A stretch of DNA of 64,000 nucleotides, from assembly GCA_963764195.1 (NCBI GenBank), contig CAVXRG010000008.1:1-64000 (forward strand). Reading direction: 5' to 3'. A program made the translations under genes and the position numbers. Below the pieces are notes generated by a model, which saw only the letters and a list, made by a program, of their open reading frames with translations, was not told the origin of the DNA and made no database searches. Shown here piece by piece: positions 44,745-52,839 of this stretch (position 1 is its first letter; each line of letters starts with the position of its first letter). The DNA comes from JBDSSS01 sp963764195 (GTDB taxonomy: Bacteria; Actinomycetota; Actinomycetes; Actinomycetales; Dermatophilaceae).

Positions 44745-46328
44745 TCAGACCCAGCTGGGGAACCACATCCGCGCCTGCCACTCGCGCAGCGGGATGACCT
44801 CGCCGACGTAGATCGGGTAGAAGAACGCGAACAGGCCCATGCTGAGCAGGATGAAGCCGCCGATCAGCCCGATCCCGACCCGTCGACGGACGGGGGAGGC
44901 GTCCCGGCCGCCGAGCACGAGGCCGAGCACGTAGACGCAGGCGAGCACGATCCACGGCACGAAGGCGACCTCGTAGAAGGAGTAGATCGTCCGACCGGCG
45001 AGGAGGAACCACGGCACGTAGCCGGCGGCGATGCCGCAGAGGATGGCTCCGGCCCGCCAGTCACGGCGCAGCGCCCACATGAAGAGCAGCACGAAGATCG
45101 CGAGGGTCGCGCCCCACCAGATCGAGACCGTGCCGATCGAGGTGATCGCCTTGCTGCACTGGTCGACGAGGCAGCCGGCCTCGCCCTTCTTCGGCCCCTC
45201 GTAGAAGAAGGAGGTGGGTCGTCCCTGGATCAGCCAGGACCACGGACTCGTCTGGTAGGGGTGCGGAGCGTTGATCGCCTGGGTCGAGGCGTACATCTGC
45301 TGGTGGTAGGCCCAGAGCGAGCGCCACCAGTCCGGCAGCCAGCCGTAGTCGGCGCTCGGCCGCGTCTGCGCCCACGTCCGGAACGACCCGCCCTTGGTGA
45401 GGATCCACCCCGTCCAGCTCGCCACGTAGACCACGAAGGTCGACCCGACGACCTGGAGCACGGCATACGGGGCGTCCTTGACGAGCCACGCGACCCGCCA
45501 CCCGGGCACCCCGGCCGCCCGGCGGGCCCCCATGTCCCACAGCACGGTGAGCAGGCCGAAGAAGACGACGAAGTAGAGGCCCGACCACTTCACCCCGGTC
45601 GACAGCCCGAGCATCACCCCGGCCGTCCACCGCCACGGTCGCCAGCCGAGCCACGGCCCGAGCCAGCCGATCGCCGCGCGGGACCGGCCGGACACGCGCG
45701 TCGCGAGCACCGCACGGGCCGTGTCCCGGTCGATGAGCAGCGCCCCGAACGCGGCAAGCCCGAAGAACATCACGAAGATGTCGAGCAGCCCCGTGCGGGA
45801 GTGGACGAAGTGGTGGCCCTCGAAGGCGAGCAGTGCGGCCGCGACCGTCCCGAGCAGGTCAGAGCGGAAGAGCCGCCGGGCGATCCGACCGAGCATGAAG
45901 ATCGAGATCGTGCCGGCGAGCGCGACGGCGAAGCGCCAGCCGAAGGAGTTGAGGATGCCGAAGGGCACCTCGCCCCAGCCGATCAGCCACTTCCCGACCG
46001 GCGGGTGGACGACGAAGTCGCCCTCGGTGCCCCACACGAAGGGGTCGTTGGCGGTGAAGTGCTGGTCGACCTGCTTCGTCTCCAGCAGCAGCGGGTCGAC
46101 CTTCATCTCGAACCAGAACTGGGTCATCGACCAGCCCTGCTTGACGTAGTACGTCTCGTCGAAGACGAGCTGGTGCGGCGAGCCGACGTGCCAGAAGCGG
46201 AGCAGCCCACCGACGAGCATGAAGAAGAGCGGCCCGGCCCAGCCGAGCCACCCGGCCCGGCCCTCGGGCCGGAAGTCGTCGCGCGCCTCCCCGAGCAGGC
46301 GCGCACGCACCTGCGGGGCGGAGTTCAT
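44745..46328 (-). CDS. Protein O-mannosyltransferase (PMT family)
   Basis: A 527-residue integral membrane glycosyltransferase. The first extracytoplasmic loop has VFDETYYVKQGW with the Asp-Glu pair of the family active site; about eleven helices follow. In actinobacteria, Pmt transfers mannose from polyprenyl-phosphate-mannose to exported proteins during Sec translocation. ATG 46328 is chosen over 46337 because TACGAT lies seven bases upstream (46336-46341) and would overlap the earlier start. Confidence 0.88.
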   Translation of the reverse strand: MNSAPQVRARLLGEARDDFRPEGRAGWLGWAGPLFFMLVGGLLRFWHVGSPHQLVFDETYYVKQGWSMTQFWFEMKVDPLLLETKQVDQHFTANDPFVWGTEGDFVVHPPVGKWLIGWGEVPFGILNSFGWRFAVALAGTISIFMLGRIARRLFRSDLLGTVAAALLAFEGHHFVHSRTGLLDIFVMFFGLAAFGALLIDRDTARAVLATRVSGRSRAAIGWLGPWLGWRPWRWTAGVMLGLSTGVKWSGLYFVVFFGLLTVLWDMGARRAAGVPGWRVAWLVKDAPYAVLQVVGSTFVVYVASWTGWILTKGGSFRTWAQTRPSADYGWLPDWWRSLWAYHQQMYASTQAINAPHPYQTSPWSWLIQGRPTSFFYEGPKKGEAGCLVDQCSKAITSIGTVSIWWGATLAIFVLLFMWALRRDWRAGAILCGIAAGYVPWFLLAGRTIYSFYEVAFVPWIVLACVYVLGLVLGGRDASPVRRRVGIGLIGGFILLSMGLFAFFYPIYVGEVIPLREWQARMWFPSWV

Positions 46329-46335
46329 GGGCGCC

Positions 46336-46341
46336 ATCGTA
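46336..46341 (-). promoter_or_regulatory. TACGAT -10 hexamer, leaderless PMT start
   Basis: Ends seven bases before ATG 46328 on the minus strand. Confidence 0.5.
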
Positions 46342-46414
46342 TGCAGCAGGGCTGGGTGCCTCGTCGCCCGTGTCCGGGGGCGTGTGGCGGGGCTTCCGTC
46401 AGGGCGTCACGGCG

Positions 46415-47275
46415 TCAGAGCGAGACGCCGCGGGCGCGCAGCACGTTGTAGCCGACGAAGGCGACGATGTCGAGGATCGAGTGGCAGACGACGAGCGGCA
46501 TGACCCGCCGGGTCCGGACGAAGACGAGCCCGAGGACGAGCCCCATGACGATGTTGCCGGCGAAGCCGCCGAACCCCTGGTAGAGGTGGTAGCTGCCCCG
46601 GACCACGGCCGACAGCCCGATCACGAGCGGCCAGGACCAGCCGGTCTGCCGCCACCGGGTGAAGAGGTAGGCCACCATGATGACCTCCTCGAGCAGCGCG
46701 TTCTCGATCGCGGCGAGGACGAGGACCGGTGCCGACCACCAGACGTCGGCGAGGTTGGCCGCGGAGACCTGCGTGTTGATCCCGATCGCCTTGGCGACGA
46801 GGTAGAACGCGAGGCCGGGGATCCCGATGACGGCCGCCAGCCCGAGGCCGCGCAGCCCGTCGCGCACGGGTTCGCTGCGGTCGAGCCCGATGAAGCGGGT
46901 GACCGAGCCACCCCTCGTGGGCCGTCGGACGTGGGCGAGCAGGTAGACAGCGAGCAGCACGGCGACGAGCGGCAGGGCGATCCCGACCAGCTTGTAGGCG
47001 AGGTCGAGCCAGGGGCGGTCGGGCGTGGTCGAGGTGTTCATCGCGGTCGTCTGCTGCGCGAGCGGGATCGGCCGGGTCAGCTTCTCGATGATGCTGAGCA
47101 CCGACCAGATCGCCGACGCCCCGAGGCTCACGCCGAGCACGAGCAGGGTCTCGACCCGCAGCGAGCGCCGGTCTGCGGGGTCGGCCAGCGTGGTGGGATC
47201 CTGGTCCGAGGGGGCGAGCAGAGCGGCATACCAACGCTGTCGCGGTGTCGCGGCCTCGGCGGCGGGAGTCGACAT
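46415..47275 (-). CDS. CPBP-family intramembrane metalloprotease-like protein
   Basis: A 286-residue membrane protein with about eight helices. NALLEEVIMVAYLFTRW carries the paired Glu of motif 1 (the usual Arg is absent), SYHLYQGFGGFAGN the motif-2 His and VVCHSILDI the motif-3 His. Related proteins process prenylated or other membrane proteins, or serve in bacteriocin immunity. TAGAGT lies six bases upstream of ATG 47275. Confidence 0.85.
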   Translation of the reverse strand: MSTPAAEAATPRQRWYAALLAPSDQDPTTLADPADRRSLRVETLLVLGVSLGASAIWSVLSIIEKLTRPIPLAQQTTAMNTSTTPDRPWLDLAYKLVGIALPLVAVLLAVYLLAHVRRPTRGGSVTRFIGLDRSEPVRDGLRGLGLAAVIGIPGLAFYLVAKAIGINTQVSAANLADVWWSAPVLVLAAIENALLEEVIMVAYLFTRWRQTGWSWPLVIGLSAVVRGSYHLYQGFGGFAGNIVMGLVLGLVFVRTRRVMPLVVCHSILDIVAFVGYNVLRARGVSL

Positions 47276-47281
47276 GACGTC

Positions 47282-47287
47282 ACTCTA
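47282..47287 (-). promoter_or_regulatory. TAGAGT -10 hexamer, leaderless start
   Basis: Ends six bases before ATG 47275 on the minus strand, back to back with the promoter of the next gene. Confidence 0.5.
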
Positions 47288-47330
47288 CGGTCGCTCCTCG
47301 CGGAGACGTCGTCGGCGTATGCCGCTGGGC

Positions 47331-47336
47331 TAGCCT
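47331..47336 (+). promoter_or_regulatory. TAGCCT -10 hexamer, leaderless start
   Basis: Six bases before ATG 47343. Confidence 0.5.
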
Positions 47337-47342
47337 CGCGGG

Positions 47343-48080
47343 ATGGTGGCGGTGGCGTTGGCGGGGTGGGAGCCGGGGCGGCACGTCGCCGGCGGGTTCG
47401 ACCGGGCCACGTACCGGCGGGGCGTCGGCCCCGGGGTCGTCGTCATCCACGAGAGCCCGGGACTGACCCCGGAGGTCGTCGCCTTCGCGGACGAGCTCGT
47501 CGAGGCCGGCTTCACCGTCGTCCTCCCGCACCTCTTCGGACCGGCCGGCACGCCGCCGCGTGCGTGGGACCCGCCGCTGGTGTGGGCCCGGCTGTGCGTG
47601 AGCCGGGAGCTCTCCTTCCTCGCGACCGGTCGGACGACACCGCTCGCCGGCTGGCTGCGCGACCTCGCGCGCACCCTGCACGCCGAGCTCGGCGGGGTCG
47701 GGGTCGGGGCCCTCGGGATGTGCCTCACCGGCGGCTTCGCGCTCGCGATGGTGGTCGACCCGTCCGTCGCCGGGGGGGTCGTCGCGCAGCCGGCGGTCCC
47801 GCTCCCGCTGGGACGACGGCGCGCTGCCGACCTCGGTCTCGGTGAGGCCGACCTCGACGCCGTCCGTGCCCGGGCCCGGGCCGGTTGCCCGGTCCTCGGG
47901 GTGCGCTACGCCGACGACTGGGTCACCGGCACCCGCTTCGAGACCCTCCGCGATGAGCTCGGCGCAGCCTTCGTCGCCGTCGAGCTGGCAGGGGAGAAAC
48001 ACGCGACCCTGACCGCCGACCGCAGCGCGGAGGCGGTGGCCCGGGTGGTCCGCTTCCTCACCGACACCCTCCTGGCCTGA
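47343..48080 (+). CDS. Dienelactone-hydrolase-family protein
   Basis: A 245-residue alpha/beta hydrolase. VVVIHESPGLTPEVVAFADEL contains the DLH Glu (HES), ALGMCLTGGFALAM the nucleophile Cys of the DLH type, and GEKHATLT the His. The acid Asp is probably in RYADDW. Substrate unknown; no aromatic-degradation genes are nearby. Confidence 0.85.
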   Translation: MVAVALAGWEPGRHVAGGFDRATYRRGVGPGVVVIHESPGLTPEVVAFADELVEAGFTVVLPHLFGPAGTPPRAWDPPLVWARLCVSRELSFLATGRTTPLAGWLRDLARTLHAELGGVGVGALGMCLTGGFALAMVVDPSVAGGVVAQPAVPLPLGRRRAADLGLGEADLDAVRARARAGCPVLGVRYADDWVTGTRFETLRDELGAAFVAVELAGEKHATLTADRSAEAVARVVRFLTDTLLA

Positions 48081-48132
48081 GGCGCAGATGACCGACGCGG
48101 CCATTTCGCCTCGGAAGGGGTGGACCGAGCCC

Positions 48133-48138
48133 TAGCGT
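48133..48138 (+). promoter_or_regulatory. TAGCGT -10 hexamer upstream of the M6 protease
   Basis: It lies about 58 bases before the ATG at 48196, so this mRNA would have a leader with an AAGGAG ribosome site. Confidence 0.45.
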
Positions 48139-48195
48139 GTGTCTGTGCGGCTGCTGCCGCTGCTCGTCGGGGGACCTCACATCCCAAGGAGCACC

Positions 48196-50527
48196 ATGAA
48201 GAAGCTCTTCCTCGCACTCTTCGCCGGAGTGCTGGCGGTGGTCATGTCCCTCGGGGCGGGCCTCGCCGCCGTCGCGGGCCAACAGACGCCGGCCTCGCCG
48301 CCGACGGGCCGGTCCGGAGACAAGGCCAAACCGGCCAAGGACAACCTGCCCAACCCCCGCGCCGACAAGCAGGCGAAGCAGCGGGCGCTCGGCAAGCAGA
48401 TGCAGCTGACCGGCAAGGTCGGCAAGGACGCCAAGACGGCCAAGGTCGCCAAGGGTCAGTACGTCGAGCTGGCCCGGGAGGGCGAGGACTCGATCTTCAC
48501 CGTCCTCGGGGAGTTCGGGACCGCGGACTCGCCGTTCGGCATCCTCCAAAGCGGCACCCCCGGTCCGGTCCACAACCAGATCCCGGCGCCGGACCGGAGC
48601 GTCGACAACACGACGATCTGGGCGCCCGACTTCAGCCCCGCCTACTACGTCGACATGCTCTTCTCCGAGGCCCCCGGTGACGTCTCGATGCGCAACTTCT
48701 ACACGGAGCAGAGCTCGAACCGCTACACCGTCAACGGCGAGGTGACCGACTGGGTCACCGTGCCCTACAACGCCGCCCACTACGGGCGGAACTACTGCGG
48801 CGACATCGTCTGCGCGCAGACCTGGCGGTTCGTCGATGACTCGATCGACGCCTGGTACAACGCACAGGTGGCCGCCGGGAAGACCCCGGCAGAGATCAAG
48901 ACCGACCTCGCGAAGTTCGACGTCTGGGACCGCTACGACGCGGACGGCGACGGCAACTTCAACGAGCCGGACGGCTACATCGACCACTTCCAGGCGGTTC
49001 ACGCCGGTGAGGGTGAGGAGACCGGCGGCGGGGCCCAGGGCACCGACGCGCTCTGGAGCCACCGCTGGTACGCCTACTACTCCGCCAACGGTCCCGACGG
49101 TGGAGGTCCACGCGGCTACGGCGGCGTCCAGATCGGCGACACCGGCTACTGGGTCGGCGACTACACCGTCGAGCCGGAGAACGGTGGCGTCGGCGTCTTC
49201 GCCCACGAGTTCGGCCACGACCTCGGCCTGCCCGACCTCTACGACACCTCGGGCAACACCGGCGGCGCGGAGAACTCGACCGCCTTCTGGACGCTCTACT
49301 CCTCGGGCTCCTACGGCAACACGGGTCAGCCCAAGGACGGGATCGGCAGCAAGCCGATCCCGATGTCGGCCTACGAGAAGCTCTTCCTCGGCTGGTCCGA
49401 CTACCAGGTCGTGGGCTACCAGCAGAAGGCGTCGATCAAGCTCGGCCCGTCGGTCGCGACGACCAAACAGGCCCAGCAGGTCGTGGCGCTGCTGCCGGAC
49501 AAGGTGGTCGAGACACCGATCGGGTCGCCGTATGCCGGTGCCTACCAGTACTTCTCGGGGTCGGGCAACGACCTCGACAACACGATGACGAGGTCCGTGG
49601 CCCTCCCCGCCGGAACGGTCTCCCTGTCAGCCAAGATCAAGTACGACATCGAGATGGACTGGGACTACGGTTACCTCACGGTCAACGGCACTCCGGTCAG
49701 GACCAACCTCTCGACGGCGACCAACCCCAACGGTCAGAACTTCGGCAACGGCATCACCGGCAGCAGTGGCGGCGCCTGGGTCGACCTGACGGCGGATCTG
49801 TCGGCCTTCGCGGGCCAGACGGTGACGCTCGGTTTCCGCTACTGGACCGACGGGGCCGTGGCGGGGGGCGGTTTCTTCCTCGACGACCTCGCCGTCACCG
49901 GCCAGCCGGTCGATGGCGCCGAGACCGACCCGGGCTGGACACTATGTCGGCTTCCTGCGGGCCGGATCGACGGTGAAGCAGTCGTTCTTCAACGCCTACC
50001 TCGCCGAGAACCGAACCTACCTCGGCTACGACGCGGGGCTGAAGACGAGCCCGTACAACTTCGGCTTCGGTGACACGAAGCCGAACTGGGTCGAGCACTT
50101 CCCGTACCAGGACGGCCTGCTCGTCTGGTACTGGGACACCTCCTACGCCGACAACAACGTCGGGGACTCCTGCGCGGCAGGGCGGTGCGGCGGGCTGTAC
50201 CTGCCCGTCGACGCACACCCGGACCTGCTGCTTCGTCCGGACAACGGTCTGGTGTGGCGGCCCCGGATGCAGTCCTACGACTCGACCTTCGGGCTCGAGC
50301 GGACCGACCGGATCTGCCTGCACACCTCGAGCGCGGTCTCGCAGTGCTACGGCAACCTGCCGGCCAACCCGCGCTTCGACGACACGTCGAGCTACTGGGT
50401 GGCGCCGGACGCGAAGATCGGCAACAAGGGCTGGGCGGGCGTCGACGTGCCCAAGACGGGCACGACGATCCGGGTCGTGAGCCAGTCGGCCAAGGGCGCC
50501 TTCATGCAGGTGCTCGTCAACAAGTAG
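48196..50527 (+). CDS. Secreted M6 (immune inhibitor A-like) metalloprotease, frameshifted near 49940
   Basis: The signal peptide is KKLFLALFAGVLAVVMSLGAG. A Lys-rich propeptide follows, then the M6 catalytic domain with HEFGHDLGLPDLYD (HExxH plus downstream Asp ligands) and a lectin-like sandwich (SGSGNDLDNTMTRSV). The first frame runs to about 49940 (GAETDPGWT) and then loses homology. The next frame carries YVGFLRAGS, NAYLAENRTYLGYD, HFPYQDGLLVWYWDTSY and STFGLERTD to the TAG at 50527, the normal C-terminus. One indel near 49937-49945 separates the two parts. ATG 48196 has AAGGAG just before it. The family degrades extracellular proteins. Confidence 0.8.
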
Positions 50528-50556
50528 GGCAGGACAGCGCGACAACGGCATCACCG

Positions 50557-50586
50557 GAGCGGGCGGGGAGCGATCCTCGCCCGCTC
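50557..50586. terminator. Bidirectional terminator between convergent genes
   Basis: GAGCGGGCG and CGCCCGCTC pair across a 12-base inner part that can itself pair GGA with TCC. It sits between the protease stop and the DinB stop. Confidence 0.6.
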
Positions 50587-50593
50587 TGCCGCG

Positions 50594-51184
50594 TCAGGCG
50601 GGCTTCCAGGGCGTGAGCCACGGGGTCTCGGGCCACCCCTCGCGGGCCGCGACGAGCTCGTACATCGTCGCGCCGTCGATCGACTCGCGGACGATGTCGG
50701 CATGGCCGGCGTGACGCGCGGCCTCCTCGATGAGGTGCAGCGCGACCCATCGCACCGACCAGGCCGGCACGTCCTTCGGGAACCACGGGGCGTCCCGCGG
50801 CACCGGGACGGGGGTGTCGAGGTCCGCGTCGCCGAGCACGCGGCGGGTCCGGTCGCCGACGGCGGCCAGCGCTGTGAGCAGGCTCTCGAGGGTGTCGTCG
50901 TCGGTGAGGCTGAAGTCGGAGCCGTAGGCCGCCGCACGTTCCTCGGTGCTACCGACCGGTGTCGGCTCAGCGGGGGCTGCGATGACGCGGTCGACCCACG
51001 AGGACTCCATCGTGGCGAGGTGCTTGAGCAGGCCCCCGATGCTGAGGGTCCCTGCCGTCGGGGTCGCGCGGAGCTGCTCCCCGGTCAGCCCGAAGGCCGT
51101 CGTGGCCAGCGAGTCGCGCTGCTGGTCGAGGTAGGCGACGAGGCCGTCACGTTCGTCGGCGACCGGAGGGACGAGTGCGGGCAT
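50594..51184 (-). CDS. DinB-fold protein, DUF664 type
   Basis: A 196-residue four-helix DinB-like protein. LLKHLATMESSW and HLIEEAARHAGHADIVRE carry the three His of the metal site. DUF664/DinB proteins in actinobacteria include mycothiol-dependent transferases, so a thiol-transfer or detoxification role is possible. The WYL regulator follows the next DinB gene divergently. Confidence 0.85.
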   Translation of the reverse strand: MPALVPPVADERDGLVAYLDQQRDSLATTAFGLTGEQLRATPTAGTLSIGGLLKHLATMESSWVDRVIAAPAEPTPVGSTEERAAAYGSDFSLTDDDTLESLLTALAAVGDRTRRVLGDADLDTPVPVPRDAPWFPKDVPAWSVRWVALHLIEEAARHAGHADIVRESIDGATMYELVAAREGWPETPWLTPWKPA

Positions 51185-51200
51185 GTGGGTCTCCTTGCGG

Positions 51201-51800
51201 TCAGTGGGATTCGGTGTCGGGCGACGTCGGCTGGTCGTCCCGATGCAGCCAGAGGTCGCGCAGCAGGGCGATCTCTGCGCCGTGGTGGATCAGCTCGCGG
51301 CTGATGTGCAGCACGAGGGCGGCTCGCGCGCTCGCGGCCCAGGGGCCCTCGGCGGGTCCGCAGGGCAGCGCCAGCTCCTCGTCGGTCCAGCCGCGCACCC
51401 CGGCCAGCCAGGCGGCATACGCCTCGTCGAGCTGTGCGAGTGCGTCGTCGGCCGTCGCGGCGTAGCCAAAGGTCGGGTAGTCGACCGCGGGTCCGCCGAA
51501 GTGCCCGTGCACCCGGGCGCCGAGGACGCCGACGATGAGGTGCGCGAGCCGCCAGCCGATCGTCGTCATTGGCGCCGGCTCCGGGGCCGGCATCGCGAAG
51601 TCCACGACGACGTCACCGCTGCCTCCCGTCAGCTCGGTGTGGGCCTGACCCCGCGGGTGCAGGCCCCACGCGCCGGGGGTCGGCTCCCAGTAGTACTCGG
51701 CGTCGGTCAGCCCCTCGAGGCGTGGGCGCAGCTGGCCGTTCCAGTGCGTCTCGATCTGGTCCACGAGCAGGGCGTTCAGGGCGGTGTCGGTCGTCGTCAT
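51201..51800 (-). CDS. DinB-fold protein
   Basis: A 199-residue DinB_2-like protein: ALLVDQIETHWNGQL, GWRLAHLIVGVLGARVHGHF and LHISRELIHHGAEIALLRDL supply the metal-site histidines. It lies directly upstream of the other DinB gene on the same strand, 16 bases apart, suggesting one operon. GGGAG precedes the ATG. It faces the WYL regulator across a palindromic operator. Confidence 0.85.
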   Translation of the reverse strand: MTTTDTALNALLVDQIETHWNGQLRPRLEGLTDAEYYWEPTPGAWGLHPRGQAHTELTGGSGDVVVDFAMPAPEPAPMTTIGWRLAHLIVGVLGARVHGHFGGPAVDYPTFGYAATADDALAQLDEAYAAWLAGVRGWTDEELALPCGPAEGPWAASARAALVLHISRELIHHGAEIALLRDLWLHRDDQPTSPDTESH

Positions 51801-51823
51801 GACTCGAGGCTCCCAGCCAGATA

Positions 51824-51838
51824 GGACAGTTCCTGTCC
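51824..51838. promoter_or_regulatory. Palindromic operator GGACAG-TTC-CTGTCC
   Basis: A perfect six-base inverted repeat in the 61-base gap between the DinB gene and the divergent WYL regulator, 24 bases from each start. It is the obvious candidate binding site for the regulator; TAGGACA...TGTCC-type palindromes occur near other genes of this type in my recollection. Confidence 0.65.
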
Positions 51839-51861
51839 GCAGGGTCTGGCATCCTCGGGCC

Positions 51862-52827
51862 ATGACGGAGACGAGCGGGGGACCGACGGCGCGGGCGCTG
51901 CGGCTGCTCGACCTGCTCCAGTCACGGCCGGTCTGGAGCGGCACCGAGCTCGCCGAGCGGCTCGGGGTGACGACCCGCAGCGTGCGACGCGACGTCGACC
52001 GGCTCCGCGCCCTCGGCTACCCCGTCAACGCCGAGCACGGAGCGGCGGGCGGGTACCAGCTCGGGGCGGGCCGGCGGCTGCCGCCGCTGCTGCTCGACGA
52101 CGACGAGGCGACCGCCGTCGCCGTCTGTCTCCGGCTCGCCGCCGGCGGCACCGTCGAGGGACTGGGGGAGGCCGCCGTGCGCACGCTCGCCAAGCTCGAC
52201 CAGGTGCTGCCGAGCCGCCTGCGCGCCCAGGTCGACGCGATCCACGAGGCGACGGTCACCCTCGACGGCTCGGGGCCGAGCGTCGACTCCGCGACGTTGC
52301 TCCTGCTGGCCCGGGCCTGCCGCGAGACGGAGCAGGTCGCCTTCGGGTATGCCGGTCAGCCGGCTCCCAGCGAGCGCCGGGTCGAGCCCTATCGGCTGGT
52401 CGCCACCGGACGGCGCTGGTACCTGCTCGCGTTCGACCTCGACCGCGACGACTGGCGCACCTTCCGCCTCGACCGGATCTCCGCCGCGGCCGGTCGCGGG
52501 TGGCGGTTCCGGCCCCGGGAGGCCCCCGACGCCGCCGACTACGTGCGCCGTGCGATCACCCAGGCCCCCTACGGCCACGTGGCTCGGGTCCGCTTCGCTG
52601 CCCCGAGCGAGCAGGTGCGGCAACGGATCCCGTCCTCGGTCGGGACGATCACGCCGGACGGACCCGACCGGTGCGTCTTCGAGGCGGGCGGCAACGACCT
52701 CGACTGGATGGCGATGCACATCGGGGCCCTGCCCTGGCCGGTCCTCTCGGTCGAGCCGCCCGAGCTGCGCGCGGCGATGCGACGGCTCGCCAGCCGCCTG
52801 GCCGCTGCCGCTGCCGCCGCCGGCTGA
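51862..52827 (+). CDS. YafY-type WYL-domain transcriptional regulator
   Basis: A 321-residue regulator. The N-terminal winged helix-turn-helix reads WSGTELAERLGVTTRSVRRDVDRLRALGYPV; the WYL domain (about 145-220) has RRVEPYRLVATGRRWYLLAFDLDRDDWRTFRLDR, and a WCX-like C-terminal part follows. Such proteins sense small molecules or nucleic acids. It is divergent to the two DinB genes and probably controls them and itself through the palindrome in between. Confidence 0.88.
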   Translation: MTETSGGPTARALRLLDLLQSRPVWSGTELAERLGVTTRSVRRDVDRLRALGYPVNAEHGAAGGYQLGAGRRLPPLLLDDDEATAVAVCLRLAAGGTVEGLGEAAVRTLAKLDQVLPSRLRAQVDAIHEATVTLDGSGPSVDSATLLLLARACRETEQVAFGYAGQPAPSERRVEPYRLVATGRRWYLLAFDLDRDDWRTFRLDRISAAAGRGWRFRPREAPDAADYVRRAITQAPYGHVARVRFAAPSEQVRQRIPSSVGTITPDGPDRCVFEAGGNDLDWMAMHIGALPWPVLSVEPPELRAAMRRLASRLAAAAAAAG

Positions 52828-52839
52828 GGACGTTCGACC

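Noticed and set aside
49913..50527. A separate gene after the M6 protease
   Set aside because: It begins in mid-domain and encodes the normal protease C-terminus, so it is the same gene in a shifted frame.
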